A DNA stretch of 64,000 nucleotides from Corynebacterium nuruki S6-4 (GCF_007970465.1 NZ_CP042429.1:2108001-2172000), one strand, 5' to 3'. Shown: positions 16,842-26,867, counted from the first letter of the stretch. Numbers and translations are program-made. The notes: generated from the sequence alone by a model not told the origin.

Positions 16842-18173
16842 TCAGTCACCGAGGTCTTCCCGCAGGTTCTCGCGGAAGGTCGCGCCGGAGTAGTCCCGGC
16901 GCAACCGACCACGCTCCTGCAGGACCGGCACCACACCGTCGACGAAGGAGTCGAGCCCGGCGGGCAGGGTCGGCGGCATGAGGTTGAAGCCGTCGGCCGC
17001 CCCCTCGTCGATCCAGCGCTCCATCTCGTCGGCGATCTGCGCCGGGGTGCCGAGGAAGGTCGCGTGGCCCCCGCCGGCGGCGAGGTAGCCGAGCAGTTCA
17101 CGGAGGGTGGGCCGGCAGTCCGCACCGCAGCCGGAACCGCGCGTTCCGGCGGTGGCGATGATGTGCAGCACGGTGGCGTAGATCCCGCGGGAACCCTGGA
17201 CCTCGTCGATGCCCGGCAGGTCGGGCACCGGCGCGTCGAGCTCCCAGTCCGAGACGTCCCGGCCGATGAGCTGCGACAGGCCGCGCAGGGCGTCCTGTTC
17301 GGGCAGCAGGGCAGTCAGCTCGCGCTGCCGGGCGTGCGCCTCCTCCTCGGTCGCACCGACATAGGTGACGAGGCCCGGCAGGACGAGGATGTCGTCGGGA
17401 TTGCGGCCGTAGGCCTCGGCGCGGGCGCGGACGTCGGCGCGGAAGGCCTTGGCCGTGTCGATGTCCCAGGCGACGGTGAAAATGGCGTCCGCGCACCGGG
17501 CCGCGAGATCCCGGCCGGGTTCGGAGGCGCCGGCCTGGAACAGGACCGGACGCCCCTGCGGCGACTGCGGGATGTTGAGGGGGCCGTCCACGTCGAACCA
17601 GCGGTCATGGTGGCCGATGCGGTGCAGCTTGCCGGGGTCGGCGTAGAGACCGGCACGGTCGGCGACGGTGGCGTCCGCCGGCCAGGAATCCCACAGGTCG
17701 TTGAGGGTGCCGATGAACTCCCCGGCGCGGGCGTAGCGGGCGGCGTGGTTCGGCAGCTTGTCCATGCCGTGGTTGCGCGCCTCTTCGTCGGTCTGCGAGG
17801 TGACGATGTTGAGGCCGGCGCGGCCACCGGAGATGTGGTCGATGCTGGCGGCGATGCGCGCGGCGTGGAACGGGTCCCAGAAGGTCGAGGAGACGGTGGA
17901 GACCAGGCCGAGGTCGGTGGTGGCCCCGGCGAGCGCCGCGAGGGTGGTCAGCGGTTCGAGATACCAGGTGGGGCCGTCGGCGACGCGGCCGAGACCGGCG
18001 GACTGGCCGTCGCCGAGGAAGATCGCGTCGAGGCGTCCCCGCTCGGCGGTGCGGGCCAGGTCGCTCCAGTAGCTGATGTCACCCAGCCTGTCGACGGCGG
18101 AGTCCGCTGCCCGCCAGGCGGCGGCGTGGTGTCCGCATGCGTAGGCGAAGAGGTTGAGGTGCATGGTGCGCAT
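16842..18173 (-). CDS. FMN-dependent monooxygenase, NtaA/SnaA/DszA type
   Basis: This is a 443-residue luciferase-like monooxygenase. DAIFLGDGQSAG near the N-terminus, STFWDPFHAARIAASIDHISGGRAGLNIVTS and PVLFQAGASEPGRDLAARCADAIF are hallmarks of the NtaA/SnaA/SoxA subfamily, which uses reduced flavin from a partner reductase to oxidise xenobiotics, aminopolycarboxylates or organosulfur compounds. An insertion with GSGCGADCRP is seen around residue 355. The substrate is unknown. It is divergent from the UbiB gene with a 51-bp gap. Confidence 0.88.
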   Translation of the reverse strand: MRTMHLNLFAYACGHHAAAWRAADSAVDRLGDISYWSDLARTAERGRLDAIFLGDGQSAGLGRVADGPTWYLEPLTTLAALAGATTDLGLVSTVSSTFWDPFHAARIAASIDHISGGRAGLNIVTSQTDEEARNHGMDKLPNHAARYARAGEFIGTLNDLWDSWPADATVADRAGLYADPGKLHRIGHHDRWFDVDGPLNIPQSPQGRPVLFQAGASEPGRDLAARCADAIFTVAWDIDTAKAFRADVRARAEAYGRNPDDILVLPGLVTYVGATEEEAHARQRELTALLPEQDALRGLSQLIGRDVSDWELDAPVPDLPGIDEVQGSRGIYATVLHIIATAGTRGSGCGADCRPTLRELLGYLAAGGGHATFLGTPAQIADEMERWIDEGAADGFNLMPPTLPAGLDSFVDGVVPVLQERGRLRRDYSGATFRENLREDLGD

Positions 18174-18224
18174 GCGTCTCAGCCTATATGTTGCCCTGTC
18201 CCCACGCCCCGTAGCCTGGGTGCC

Positions 18225-20363
18225 ATGGAGAGTTCCGTGTTGTGGATCGCCGTCCCGGTGGGCGTCATCGTCGGTGCCGTGGCCCTTGTCGTGGTGACAT
18301 GGCTGCTGGCCAACGTCATGCGCCGGGTGCTGGGTGTGCCGGTGGGCTGGCCCCGGTCGATCATCGTCGCCCTGCTCGTCTCACTCGCCACCGGTGGGCT
18401 GGTGTACCTGGCGGTGGACCAGTTCTTCACCGACGAATCCGGACGCCACGTCTCCCCCGGCCCGGCGATCATCCTCGGCGGCATCGCCCTGCTGTGGATG
18501 CTGGGCCTCGGCGCCGGGGTACTGACCGTCCTGGAGCTCATCATCCCGACCGGGGCGCTGCCGAACCCGGCGTCCTGGGCGATGGGGCTGCGGGACCGGC
18601 GGGCACGCAACCGGCGGTACCGCCAGGTCGTCGCGATCTTCTTCCGGCACGGGCTGACCTCCTCGATCCCCGGGCTCAGCCGGCGTCCCGGCCACCGGCA
18701 CGGCAGGTCGGGCGACGGGGCCGGCACCTCCGCGGCGTCCGGTGACGACCGTGCCGCGGTGCGGCGGGCGGCGCGGCACTTCCGCGAGGCGCTGGAGGAA
18801 TCCGGCACGACCTTCGTGAAACTCGGCCAGAACCTGTCGACGCGCGACACGCTGCTGCCGAAGGAGTTCACCGCGGAACTCGGCCGGCTGACGACGAGCG
18901 CCTCCCCGGAACCGTGGGAGGACATCCGCGCGGCGATGACCGAATCCCTCGGCGCGGACCCCGAGGACGTCTTCGCCCGGGTCGACCATGAGCCGATGGC
19001 CGCGGCCTCGGTCGCGCAGGTCCACCGCGCCCGGCTCGACGACGGGACGCAGGTCGTCCTCAAGGTCCAGCGGCCCGGCACCCGGGAGAAAGTCACCCGG
19101 GACACCGACATCCTCATGCGGCTGTGCACCTGGCTGGACCGCAGCACCGACTGGGGCCGTGACATGGGGATCCGCAACATCGCCGCCGCCTTCACCGAGT
19201 CGCTCACCGAGGAGCTGGACTACACGGTGGAGGCCGCGAACATGCGGGAGATCAGCGCGGCGGTGCACGCCACGAAGCTGGTGATGCCGCAGGTCTACGA
19301 CGAGTACTCCTCCGCCCGGCTGCTCGTCATGGACGAACTGGACGGGACGCCGCTGGGGGACGCCGCCGGGGAGCTCGCCGACCTGTCCGCGGAGGACCGC
19401 AGGTCCCTCGGCGATGCGCTGATGGTCTCCGTGATGCGCCAGATGATGCAGTACGGGGTGTTCCAGGCCGACCCGCACCAGGGCAACATCCTGCTCATGC
19501 GGGACCAGACGTGGCGGGAACAGTGGTCCCGCTCCGTCGGGTCCCTCGAGATCTCCGGCGGTTCCGAGGAGCGGCGTCCGGTCGGACTGGGCATGCTCGA
19601 CTTCGGCGCGGTCGGCCACCTGGACGCCGCGGACCGGCAGCAGCTCGCCGCGGTCTTCGCCGCCATCGAGCACGGGGACGCCCGCATCCTCACCGATGCC
19701 CTGCTGGGCCTCATGGACCGCCCCGAGGATCTCGACGAACGGTCCCTGCAGCGCGCGGTGGGGGCGATGCTCTCCCGCTACCGCGGCGGCTTCGCCAAGG
19801 GCGAGGGGACGGCCCTGTTCAGTGGCCTGATGTCGATGATGAACGACTACCGGCTGGGGGTGCCGGAAGCTGTCGCCGCCGCGCTGCGCTGCCTCGGCGA
19901 ACTCGAGGGGACGCTGCGGCTCATCCAACCCGACTACCCGGTCGTCGAGACCGCGCGGAAGGAGGGGTCCGCACTGGTCAAGGAGCAGTTCCACCCCTCG
20001 AGCCTGCGGGACGCCGCGGAAGGTGTGCTCATGGAGTCCCTCCCCATGGTCCGGGACCTGCCGCGGCAGCTCTCCGGCATCGTCGGCGACCTCAAGGACG
20101 GTCGGCTGTCGGTGAGTATGCGGATGTTCCGCAACCCCTCGGACCGGTCGTTCCTCACCAACCTGCTGCAGCAGTTCACCGTGGCGATCGTCGCGGGATT
20201 CTGCGTGCTCGGCGGCGTGGTGCTCATCGCCTTCGGCACCGCCGGACCGGTGCTCACCGGGGACCTGACGTGGCACGCGGCGATGGGCTACGTGGTGCTG
20301 TTCGCCGGCTTCCTCATGTCACTGCGCACCGTGGCGATGGTGCTGTTCCAGCGGCGGAGGTGA
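18225..20363 (+). CDS. ABC1/UbiB-type atypical kinase, membrane protein
   Basis: This is a 712-residue protein. Three or four helices occupy residues 1-110 and two more lie at the C-terminus (TVAIVAGFCVLGGVVLIAFG and later). The kinase core has the family's KxGQ motif as FVKLGQNLSTR, the Ala-rich loop AAASVAQVHRA in place of a Gly loop, the Lys in VVLKVQRPG, the catalytic FQADPHQGNIL and the metal-binding LDFGAVGH. UbiB-like ATPases support isoprenoid quinone or lipid homeostasis. A TAGCCT box 7 bp before the ATG suggests leaderless transcription. Confidence 0.88.
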   Translation: MESSVLWIAVPVGVIVGAVALVVVTWLLANVMRRVLGVPVGWPRSIIVALLVSLATGGLVYLAVDQFFTDESGRHVSPGPAIILGGIALLWMLGLGAGVLTVLELIIPTGALPNPASWAMGLRDRRARNRRYRQVVAIFFRHGLTSSIPGLSRRPGHRHGRSGDGAGTSAASGDDRAAVRRAARHFREALEESGTTFVKLGQNLSTRDTLLPKEFTAELGRLTTSASPEPWEDIRAAMTESLGADPEDVFARVDHEPMAAASVAQVHRARLDDGTQVVLKVQRPGTREKVTRDTDILMRLCTWLDRSTDWGRDMGIRNIAAAFTESLTEELDYTVEAANMREISAAVHATKLVMPQVYDEYSSARLLVMDELDGTPLGDAAGELADLSAEDRRSLGDALMVSVMRQMMQYGVFQADPHQGNILLMRDQTWREQWSRSVGSLEISGGSEERRPVGLGMLDFGAVGHLDAADRQQLAAVFAAIEHGDARILTDALLGLMDRPEDLDERSLQRAVGAMLSRYRGGFAKGEGTALFSGLMSMMNDYRLGVPEAVAAALRCLGELEGTLRLIQPDYPVVETARKEGSALVKEQFHPSSLRDAAEGVLMESLPMVRDLPRQLSGIVGDLKDGRLSVSMRMFRNPSDRSFLTNLLQQFTVAIVAGFCVLGGVVLIAFGTAGPVLTGDLTWHAAMGYVVLFAGFLMSLRTVAMVLFQRRR

Positions 20364-21751
20364 CTACCTCGCGTCTCCGGCGTCCCGGCTGCCCTCAGTC
20401 CCCGCGATGCAGAGGCTCTGCAGGGTGTGGTCGTAGACGTCCAGGCTCTCGGTGGTCAGGTAGGACGCCGCCGCGGTGACGTCGGGGACGGTGGAGTACG
20501 CCTTCACCGTCGGCGTCCCGCCGAGGAGGTTGCCGACCGGATAGCTGACGTTCGTCGGCGCGGTGACCGTCCCCCAGATCTCGCCGGCGATCAGCGAGGT
20601 CAGTGCCTCGGCGACCGTGGCGTAGTCGATGCCGTTGCCGACAGTGAGGTCGGCGACGGCGGTCGACTGCCCGGCGGTGCCGTCGAACGCACCCTGCACC
20701 GCACCCCAGGCGAAGGTGACCATCGGGTTGTCGACCATCGCGAGAACCGGGTTGAGGTCCTCCGGCTCCTTCATGATGAAGTTATTCGTCACCTGCGCAG
20801 TCCGGGCGTTGCTCTTGAGCCGTACGACCTCCGCGTCGAAGGCACCTTCCTGGCCGGCGGGCACCTGGCCACGCATTCCCTCGGCCACGCGGTCGAGTGC
20901 TGCGCCGAAGGTCTCGGCGTCCCCGGTGGTACAGGTCGCCGTGTCGCCGAGGGCGAGATAGGCGGCGTTGCCCTGCTCGGCGGGCTGCACCGGGACCACG
21001 GGCGCCGCACCACCGTGGGTGAGCCGGTCCCCGTCGGCGGGGGCGGCGTCCCCGGTGTAGCAGCCGGCGGTGAGATTGCCCTGGAGGTTGTCAGCGAGCT
21101 GCTTGATGCCCTGCGAGCCGTACTGCAGCGGCAGCTTCGCGAGGTAGCCGATGGTGAGGTAGCCGCCGATGAGCGGGGTGCCGCCGGCCGCGGTGCCGAT
21201 GCCGGGGATCGGGCCGATCGAGGGCATGGAGCGGGCGGCGATGTCCAGGGGGACGGTGAAGGAGTACATGCCGAGGACCAGGGTCTCGACGACCTCGGAG
21301 AGGCTCAGGTCCCTGAAGGCGACGGTGGCGTCCGCATCACCGTTGCGGATCTTGTCGAGCCGGGCGACCGCGAAATTGGCGTAGTGGTCGTCGTTCTCCA
21401 CGGCCGTGTCGTTGAGCTCCGAGGCGTCCCGGGAGACGTCGACGTAGGCGACCTGCGAGGTCTGCAGCGCGGAGCGGAGATTGTCGACGTTGGTGGTGAA
21501 CAGGGGCTGCAGCTGGGCCGGGATACCGACGCGGGTCTCGGCGACGATCTGGTCGTAGGCGGAGAGCACCGAGATGGTGTTGGCGTCCTGACAGACGGGG
21601 CGTCGGGCGCGGTGGTGTCGGGGGCGGGGGCATCGGGGTCGGCAGCGGCCGTCGGTGCGACAAGCACGGTGGTGCCCGCGGTCGCGGAGGCGAGCATGAG
21701 GGTCGTGGCGGTGCGCGACAGGCGCCCCGGAATGCGGAAAGTGAACGTCAT
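20364..21751 (-). pseudogene. secreted protein of unknown function, frameshifted
   Basis: From the ATG at 21751 a clear signal peptide is read (FRIPGRLSRTATTLMLASAT ... PTAAADPDAP). The frame then has to change at a run of four G on the plus strand (21597-21600) to continue as VCQDANTISVLSAYDQIV and a further 410 residues to the stop at 20364. One more base in that run would restore a protein of about 462 residues. The mature part has no recognised domain; it contains hydrophobic segments (ETLVLGMYSFTVPLDIAARS, GTPLIGGYLTIGYLAKL) and four Cys. It is either a one-base pseudogene or a homopolymer sequencing error. Confidence 0.75.
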
Positions 21752-21755
21752 GAGA

Positions 21756-21774
21756 TAAACGTACCCTTACCTTT
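21756..21774. promoter_or_regulatory. weak DtxR-like box upstream of secreted protein
   Basis: On the minus strand the sequence AAAGGTAAGGGTACG plus four bases matches 11 of 19 positions of the DtxR consensus, directly before the start codon at 21751. This is suggestive only. Confidence 0.22.
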
Positions 21775-21872
21775 TCCGAAAGGCACGGCGAGAACCACCG
21801 GATGTTCCCTCCACTCACCCCGGCCCGGTCGGCCGGGATGACCGTCGGTCATTCCCGGTCAGCAGTTCCCCC

Positions 21873-22055
21873 TCAGTAGTTCTCCGGCGGATCACTGGCG
21901 GGGAAGGACTCCTTCTCCCACTCGTCGATCTCCTCGTTCTCCTCCTTCAGTTCCTCGACGGACACGCCGGAGTTCCCGGTCTCCGTGCCGTCACCGGAGC
22001 CGTCGGCCGGCTGCCCGCGGTGCCGGCCCTGGTACGCAGAATCTGTCTCGGACAT
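21873..22055 (-). CDS. small acidic protein with FPASDPP motif
   Basis: A 60-residue hydrophilic protein starting MSETDSAYQG. The C-terminus reads EWEKESFPASDPPENY, a motif found at the end of many short actinobacterial and proteobacterial proteins of unknown role. GGAGG ten bases upstream supports the ATG at 22055; an in-frame GTG at 22073 is a weaker alternative. It is monocistronic. Confidence 0.65.
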   Translation of the reverse strand: MSETDSAYQGRHRGQPADGSGDGTETGNSGVSVEELKEENEEIDEWEKESFPASDPPENY

Positions 22056-22073
22056 CCTGGATGCCACCTCCAC

Positions 22074-23197
22074 TCATCGTGTGTGTGCAGTTGTGTCACC
22101 ACCGTACGCGCCCGTACCTGACCCGTCCACCGGCTCACTGCGACGGTCGTAGAAGTCCGTCATGAAGGTGATGCGGACCCCTCCGGATGCTCTCTCTGTG
22201 GTGGGCAGGTGGGAGGCCGGGACCGAGTTTGCGCAACCTCACACCCGCAGCACCGGACCAGAAGGACGTGACGCTCAACAACACCACTGCACGAACACCA
22301 TCCCACCGCTGGCACCCCCTTCCTCACGGCAGGAAGACACGGCCCCACAGCCCTCCGCCACCACCTCGTGCGCAGAACCAGCCCCACAGGAACCCGCGGG
22401 ACCGAACCTGCGCAACCGGACACTCCGATCCTGCACACCGGGCCCCGGAAAGTCCCGGTGGCATCGGTACCCGGCCGTTACAGCCGACATCCGTTGACCC
22501 CGTAAAGACTGTGACAGGCCTGTCCGACGGAACGGCCGGACTCCCTCAATCCGGCCAGTTACGCCGTTACAGCTCCCGTGACAGAACTGCAGACGCACCG
22601 GCTATCATCACCCGTTCCGCCCTTCGCCGTATGGGACGGTGACAGTACGGAACTGGAGGGACCACTCACATGCCGGAGTCTCGACGCCGGGTGTTACAAG
22701 CACTGTTACAGGCTCCGTTACAGCGAAATTCACCGCGGCACCAGCGACTGTTCCAGGACGTGTTACAGACAGCGCTACAGAAGCTGTTACAACACCCGGT
22801 GGCATCAGCCGCACTGCACAGGTCACACGTCGTCTTGATATCCGGACTCCGACCGCGTCGACCGTTCCCGCCGCCACCGGTTGACCGGGCCGGAGCCGTG
22901 CTTTCCATGGACTCCCGACATCATGATCATGACGACGTCGCCACGAGCCGAAGACACACCCGGACACGCTGCTCCCATAGGCAGAACTACGTCACGTCCC
23001 CGACAGCAAATCCCCGTGTTGGGGCGTCCACGCGTCCCAGTCCTACTTCTGCGCAGCGGTCCTGATCCGGTGAATCACCCGTGCCTGTGAAACCCGATCC
23101 GGCAATCGCTCCCGCGAGTGCTACGACTCTGCACCTGCGCAGAACCGGACACACGAAACTAGTCCGCAGCCCATCACGTCCCCTACCCTCAACCCCC
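22074..23197. other. 1.1 kb without a convincing gene
   Basis: No frame here has the third-position GC bias of the neighbours. The stretch holds the 12-bp-pitch GTTACAG array and several copies of a CTGCGCA-centred motif (near 22229, 22368, 22408, 23047 and 23135). One short open frame at 22670-23065 has a GGAGG before its ATG but uses the rare TTA codon repeatedly, so I do not call it. Confidence 0.6.
22566..22792. repeat. GTTACAG heptamer array, 12-bp pitch
   Basis: Heptamers GTTACAG or one-base variants start at 22566, 22578, 22639, 22693, 22705, 22717, 22750, 22762, 22774 and 22786, plus GTGACAG at 22511. Successive spacings inside the two clusters are exactly 12 bp. Regular pitch outside any credible gene suggests multiple binding sites for one protein; a decayed repetitive coding sequence is the alternative. 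Confidence 0.7.
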
Positions 23198-23434
23198 GTG
23201 AACACCACCCCGGACCCCGACCGCATCGTCTTCGTCGGCGACCTCCACGACAACATCCACGCGTTCATCCACACCACCGACCTCGCCGTGTCCACCGGCG
23301 CGGCCACCATCATCCAGACCGGCGACTTCGGCTTCCACCACCCCGCCGACCTCGACCTCCTGCAACTCCTCCTCGACGAACGCGCCCCCGGCGTCGACTA
23401 CCGGACCATCGACGGCAACCACGAGGACTTCACC
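23198..23434 (+). pseudogene. metallophosphoesterase, 5' fragment
   Basis: From a GTG at 23198 (TACCCT box 8 bp upstream, leaderless style) 79 codons encode the N-terminal half of a calcineurin-like phosphoesterase: VFVGDLHDN (residues 12-18), TGDFG (41-45) and DGNHED (72-77) are metal-ligand motifs. The gene is interrupted at 23434 by the composite transposon. It continues in frame at 33780 after removal of the insert and one copy of the 8-bp duplication, giving a 420-residue protein. Confidence 0.88.
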
Positions 23435-24929
23435 GGCTCTTCCGGTTTCAGAGTGCGTTGATTGCGCCCCGGAGTCCACCCGAGTGGATCAGTGACCTCA
23501 AGATGTAGTTGGCCTTGTTCCGGAATCCCAGGGCGATACCGCGCAGGTGTCCCAGCTTGCCGTTGATGTTCTCGACCGGACCGTTGGACGCACCGGTGTC
23601 GAAGTACGCGAGGATGTCAGCCTGCCGCCGCCACAGGGTCTGACCCAGCACCCGCAGTTCCCGCAAGTCATTGGGGATCTTCACGTGCAGAGCCTTGATC
23701 ACCTTGAACATCCGCAGCTTCCCGTCGCGTGGCCGGTCAGCCTGATAGGCGGCAAGAATCTCCTGGTAGAAATACCACGTCACCTGCACCGGCAGGTGCG
23801 CCTCGGCGGTGAGCACGTCATCAAGTTTCACCGCGTTGGCCGGGGTCACCAGTGACTTACGGGTCAGCAGAATGCGCCGGATCCCGTACAACGGATCCCC
23901 CGACCGCCCGCGGTGTCCTGTCGTCTCATTCTGGACCCGCTGCCGACATGCGGTGAGCTTGTCGATGGCCAGATGGACGACATGGAACGGGTCCATGACC
24001 TGCCGGGCCTGGCTCAGATGCTGGGTCGCGGCTTTCGCGTAGCCGGTGAATCCGTCCATGGTCACCACCCGGATCCTGTGGCGGAACGTGCTGCCGCGGG
24101 CGTCGAGCCAGTCGCCGAACGCGTCGGCACTGCGGCCGGGCACCATATCGAGCAGTCGGGCCGAGCCCACCCCGTCGACCAGCGGGGTCAGGTCGACGAT
24201 CACGGTGACGAAGCCCGGGGGACCCGTCACCACGGACGTGCTTCCACTTGTGCTCGTCGACGCCGAGGACCCGGACCCGGTCCAACCGGGACGGATCCTG
24301 ATAGGACAACTGCCGGCAGGCCGACAGGGCCAGTTGGTTGACCTTGTCCCAGCCGATACCCAACGCCCGGGCACAGGCTGTCACGCTCATCCCGTCGGTC
24401 GCCATGCGCTGGAGGATCCAGCGGGTCACTCGGCAGGTTACGGACTGTCGATCGTCGGCCGCCTGAGGGATAGGGGCCTGGAAGACGGTGACAGGACAAT
24501 CGTCGTTGCCGCAGACCAGCCGGGGTACACGCACGTGCAGGACACTGGGGTGCCCGGCGATGGGCAGGTCTGTTAGTCGTCGTTCGACGTGGTCACGGAC
24601 CTGGCAGTCCCGCCCGCAGCCCGGGCAGGTGGTGGACACCGACACGGGGTGGCAATACAGGTGGGTGACGTCCCCGGCGTCGGCGGCGTTGTCGATCGAC
24701 AGGCCCAGCTCGGCAGTCCGGCAGATCGTGTCGGCGACGAGGTTCGGGGCGGGACCAGGGGTAACGGTAGGGTGAGACATGGATCCTGGAGCGGTTGGAT
24801 GGATGCTTAAGACACCTTCATCCTGTCACTGCAGGGTCCTTCTACGTTCCCGGCCCCGGCCCCCTACATGTTGTGGTGGCCCATCCGGCCTGCTGCACAC
24901 CTGCTACGCACTCTTCATTCGGAAGAGCC
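23435..24929 (-). mobile_element. ISL3-family insertion sequence, left copy
   Basis: This 1,495-bp element starts GGCTCTTCCG and ends with its complement CGGAAGAGCC; the imperfect inverted repeats extend about 25 bp (AGAGTGCGT shared). These ends are typical of corynebacterial ISL3 elements of the IS1207/IS31831 kind. It is nearly identical to the right copy, with ten differences seen, nine of them in 24285-24310. Confidence 0.92.
23448..24780 (-). pseudogene. ISL3 transposase, frameshifted (left copy)
   Basis: The N-terminal part (from ATG 24780) has the zinc finger STTCPGCGRDCQ and CGNDDC, a helix-turn-helix (MSVTACARALGIGWDKV) and VLGVDEHKWKHV with the first catalytic Asp. The C-terminal part in another frame has VTMDGFTGYAKA, VMDPFHVVHLA and NGPVENINGKLG. 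The frames join at a run of five G (24217-24221); one base fewer gives SPGFVTVIVDL and a 443-residue transposase, the usual size. The same shift is in the right copy, so it may be a programmed +1 event rather than damage. Confidence 0.85.
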
Positions 24930-25042
24930 TGGAAACAGGGACAGTGCACCGCAAGTGTCTTCCATTGAGGCTAGGTATTGAAAAACTTTAGAGGTAGACG
25001 GCCATTCTTTATGGGGTTAGTCGCACCGGTTATACCGCAGAC

Positions 25043-25887
25043 CTACTCACAGGACGCCGCGAGCTTACGCGACAGAGCCTCCAGATAGACCGCGTCCTGC
25101 GAACCCGGATCCCAGATCATCTCATTGAACATCTCCGCGTAGGTGCCGTCCTCCCGGAGGATCCTGCGGTAGGCCAGCCCCGGGGTGACGTTGCGCTCCG
25201 GCAGCAGGATCGAACCCATCCCCTTGCCCACCCAGCTGAGCAGGGTGGAACAGTTGGCGACCTCGACCTCCGACCGCCCCAGGGACAGCCCCTCCTCGTC
25301 CAGCAGACTGTGGACGGTACGGGTGATCCCGCACCCGTTCCTCGCGAGAATGAGCTCTTGTTCCGCCAGTTCCCGGACAGTCACCGGTTCACGTTCCCCG
25401 GACGTGTCCGACGAGCCCTCGGTCTCGACGAGGACGAGGTAGTCCGAATTGATCAGGCGGTGACTGTAAGCCGGCAGCAGTCCGTGCGCCGGAACCATGA
25501 TCACGTCCAGCATCCCACCCCGGAGGTACTCCTCCAGTTGGTCGAGCTCGGACTCGAAGAGAGTGGCGTCCCTGCCCGGCGTCTCCGGCGAGTAGGTCTC
25601 CGGCCCGTAGACCAGTTCGCGCAGCCTGGTGACCAGGACCTTCTCGATCTGCGGTGACGTCCCGACCCGGATCTTCCCGTGCCCCCGTTCCGTGAAGGCC
25701 CGGGCCTCCGTCTCGACCCGTTCCAGGTCGACGACGACCTGGTTGACGCGGGGAAGGATGACGTCCCCGAAAGCTGTGGGCAGCGTCCCCCGCGGGTTAC
25801 GGAGAAAGAGACGTCCACCGAGGTATTCCTCGAGCTTGGCGATACTGGAGGACAACGCGGGCTGGGTGACGTTGAAACGTCGCGCAG
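25043..25887 (-). pseudogene. LysR-type regulator, 3' part (split by IS3 element)
   Basis: This part reads ARRFNVTQPALSSSIAKLEE, the recognition helix of a LysR DNA-binding domain, and then the full substrate-binding domain (GKIRVGTSPQIEKVL, AHGLLPAYSHRL, ELILARNGCGITRTV, GKGMGSILLPE) to the stop at 25043. The first 25 codons lie at 27230-27305 beyond the IS3 element. Rejoined after removing one CAG duplication the protein would have 305 residues, normal for the family. A truncated product from an internal start would lack the recognition helix. Confidence 0.85.
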
Positions 25888-25914
25888 TGAACCGTCACAC
25901 TTTTGTTGCCGCCG

Positions 25915-26847
25915 TTAGATTGGCTGAGTGGCCTTCTCAGACACCTGTCTCAGTGTAGCGTGTTCGGCCCAGAACGTGTCCTCGAACTCCGCCGGCGGGA
26001 CCATCCCCAACGACGAGTGAAGTCGGGACGTGTTGTACCAGTGCACCCACGACGACGTCGCAATCTCCACATCCACCACCGACTCCAGCACCTCGGGGCT
26101 GAAGACCCGGTTGCGGATGCACTCGGCCTTGTACAACCCGTTGATCGTCTCCATCAACGCATTGTCGTACGCGTCTCCGACAGTGCCGACTGACGGGCTG
26201 ATGCCCTCATCGGCCAGCGCACCGGTGAACCTCACCGCCGTGTACTGGCTTCCGGCATCCGAATGATGGATCAACCGGTCACGGTCTACCGGATGATCAC
26301 CGCGTCTGCGCTCCCACAACGCCAGGCGCAGCGGGATCCGCACCAGTTCCACACCCTTGGACGTCTGCGCGTGCCAGGCGACGAGCCGCTGGGAGAACAC
26401 GTCGACGATGAACGCGACGTACACCCAGCCTGACGTGGTCATCACGTAGGTGAAGTCCGCGACCCACACCAGGTTCGGTGCCGCTGCGGTGAAGTCCCGG
26501 TGCAGCAGATCCGACGCCCGGTCCTCAGGCTGGTTCTTCTTGCTTCGTGACGGTGACTTGCGCCTGCTCACCCCGGCCATTCCGGCGACACCCATCAGCC
26601 GGTCGACGGTCCAGTGCGCCACCTCGTGGCCGAGGCGCCGCAGGTGGGCAACCATTTTCCGCCGTCCGTACAACGATTCCGGGGTACCTTTCAGCCCGTG
26701 GAGGGTGTCCAGCAGTTGCGCATCGGACACCGTCCTGGGCGACGGGCCGGTGGCCCTGGCGTGACGGTAGGTCCGCGCCGCGATCGCCACACCCTGCCCC
26801 CGCAGGACCCGGCAGATCGACTCGACGGCGTGGCCTTGGCTTCTCAT
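25915..26847 (-). CDS. IS3-family transposase OrfB (DDE integrase core)
   Basis: This 310-residue product has the retroviral-type integrase domain. The catalytic triad is visible as VADFTYV (Asp), HHSDAGSQYTA (Asp) and DNALMETINGLYKAE (Glu). An HTH_21-like region precedes it (SLYGRRKMVAHLRRLGHEV). It follows orfA with a 20-bp gap in another frame, so the active transposase is probably an OrfAB fusion made by frameshifting, as known for the family. No stop or indel interrupts it. Confidence 0.92.
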   Translation of the reverse strand: MRSQGHAVESICRVLRGQGVAIAARTYRHARATGPSPRTVSDAQLLDTLHGLKGTPESLYGRRKMVAHLRRLGHEVAHWTVDRLMGVAGMAGVSRRKSPSRSKKNQPEDRASDLLHRDFTAAAPNLVWVADFTYVMTTSGWVYVAFIVDVFSQRLVAWHAQTSKGVELVRIPLRLALWERRRGDHPVDRDRLIHHSDAGSQYTAVRFTGALADEGISPSVGTVGDAYDNALMETINGLYKAECIRNRVFSPEVLESVVDVEIATSSWVHWYNTSRLHSSLGMVPPAEFEDTFWAEHATLRQVSEKATQPI

Positions 26848-26867
26848 CTGGTCGATGAACCCGATGA

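Noticed and set aside
16353-20363. Single plus-strand frame of 1,336 codons
   Set aside because: The first 620 codons are antisense to the flavin monooxygenase; only the part from 18225 is the UbiB-type gene.
22666-22908. Cys-rich minus-strand frame (repeated CNS/CNT every four residues), RiPP-like at first sight
   Set aside because: The repeats arise from the GTTACAG array read in one of several open frames; no modifying enzyme or ribosome-binding site nearby.
22670-23065. Plus-strand frame with xLQx repeats and a GGAGG before the ATG
   Set aside because: Uses rare TTA codons and its later half is low-complexity; equally open alternatives on both strands.
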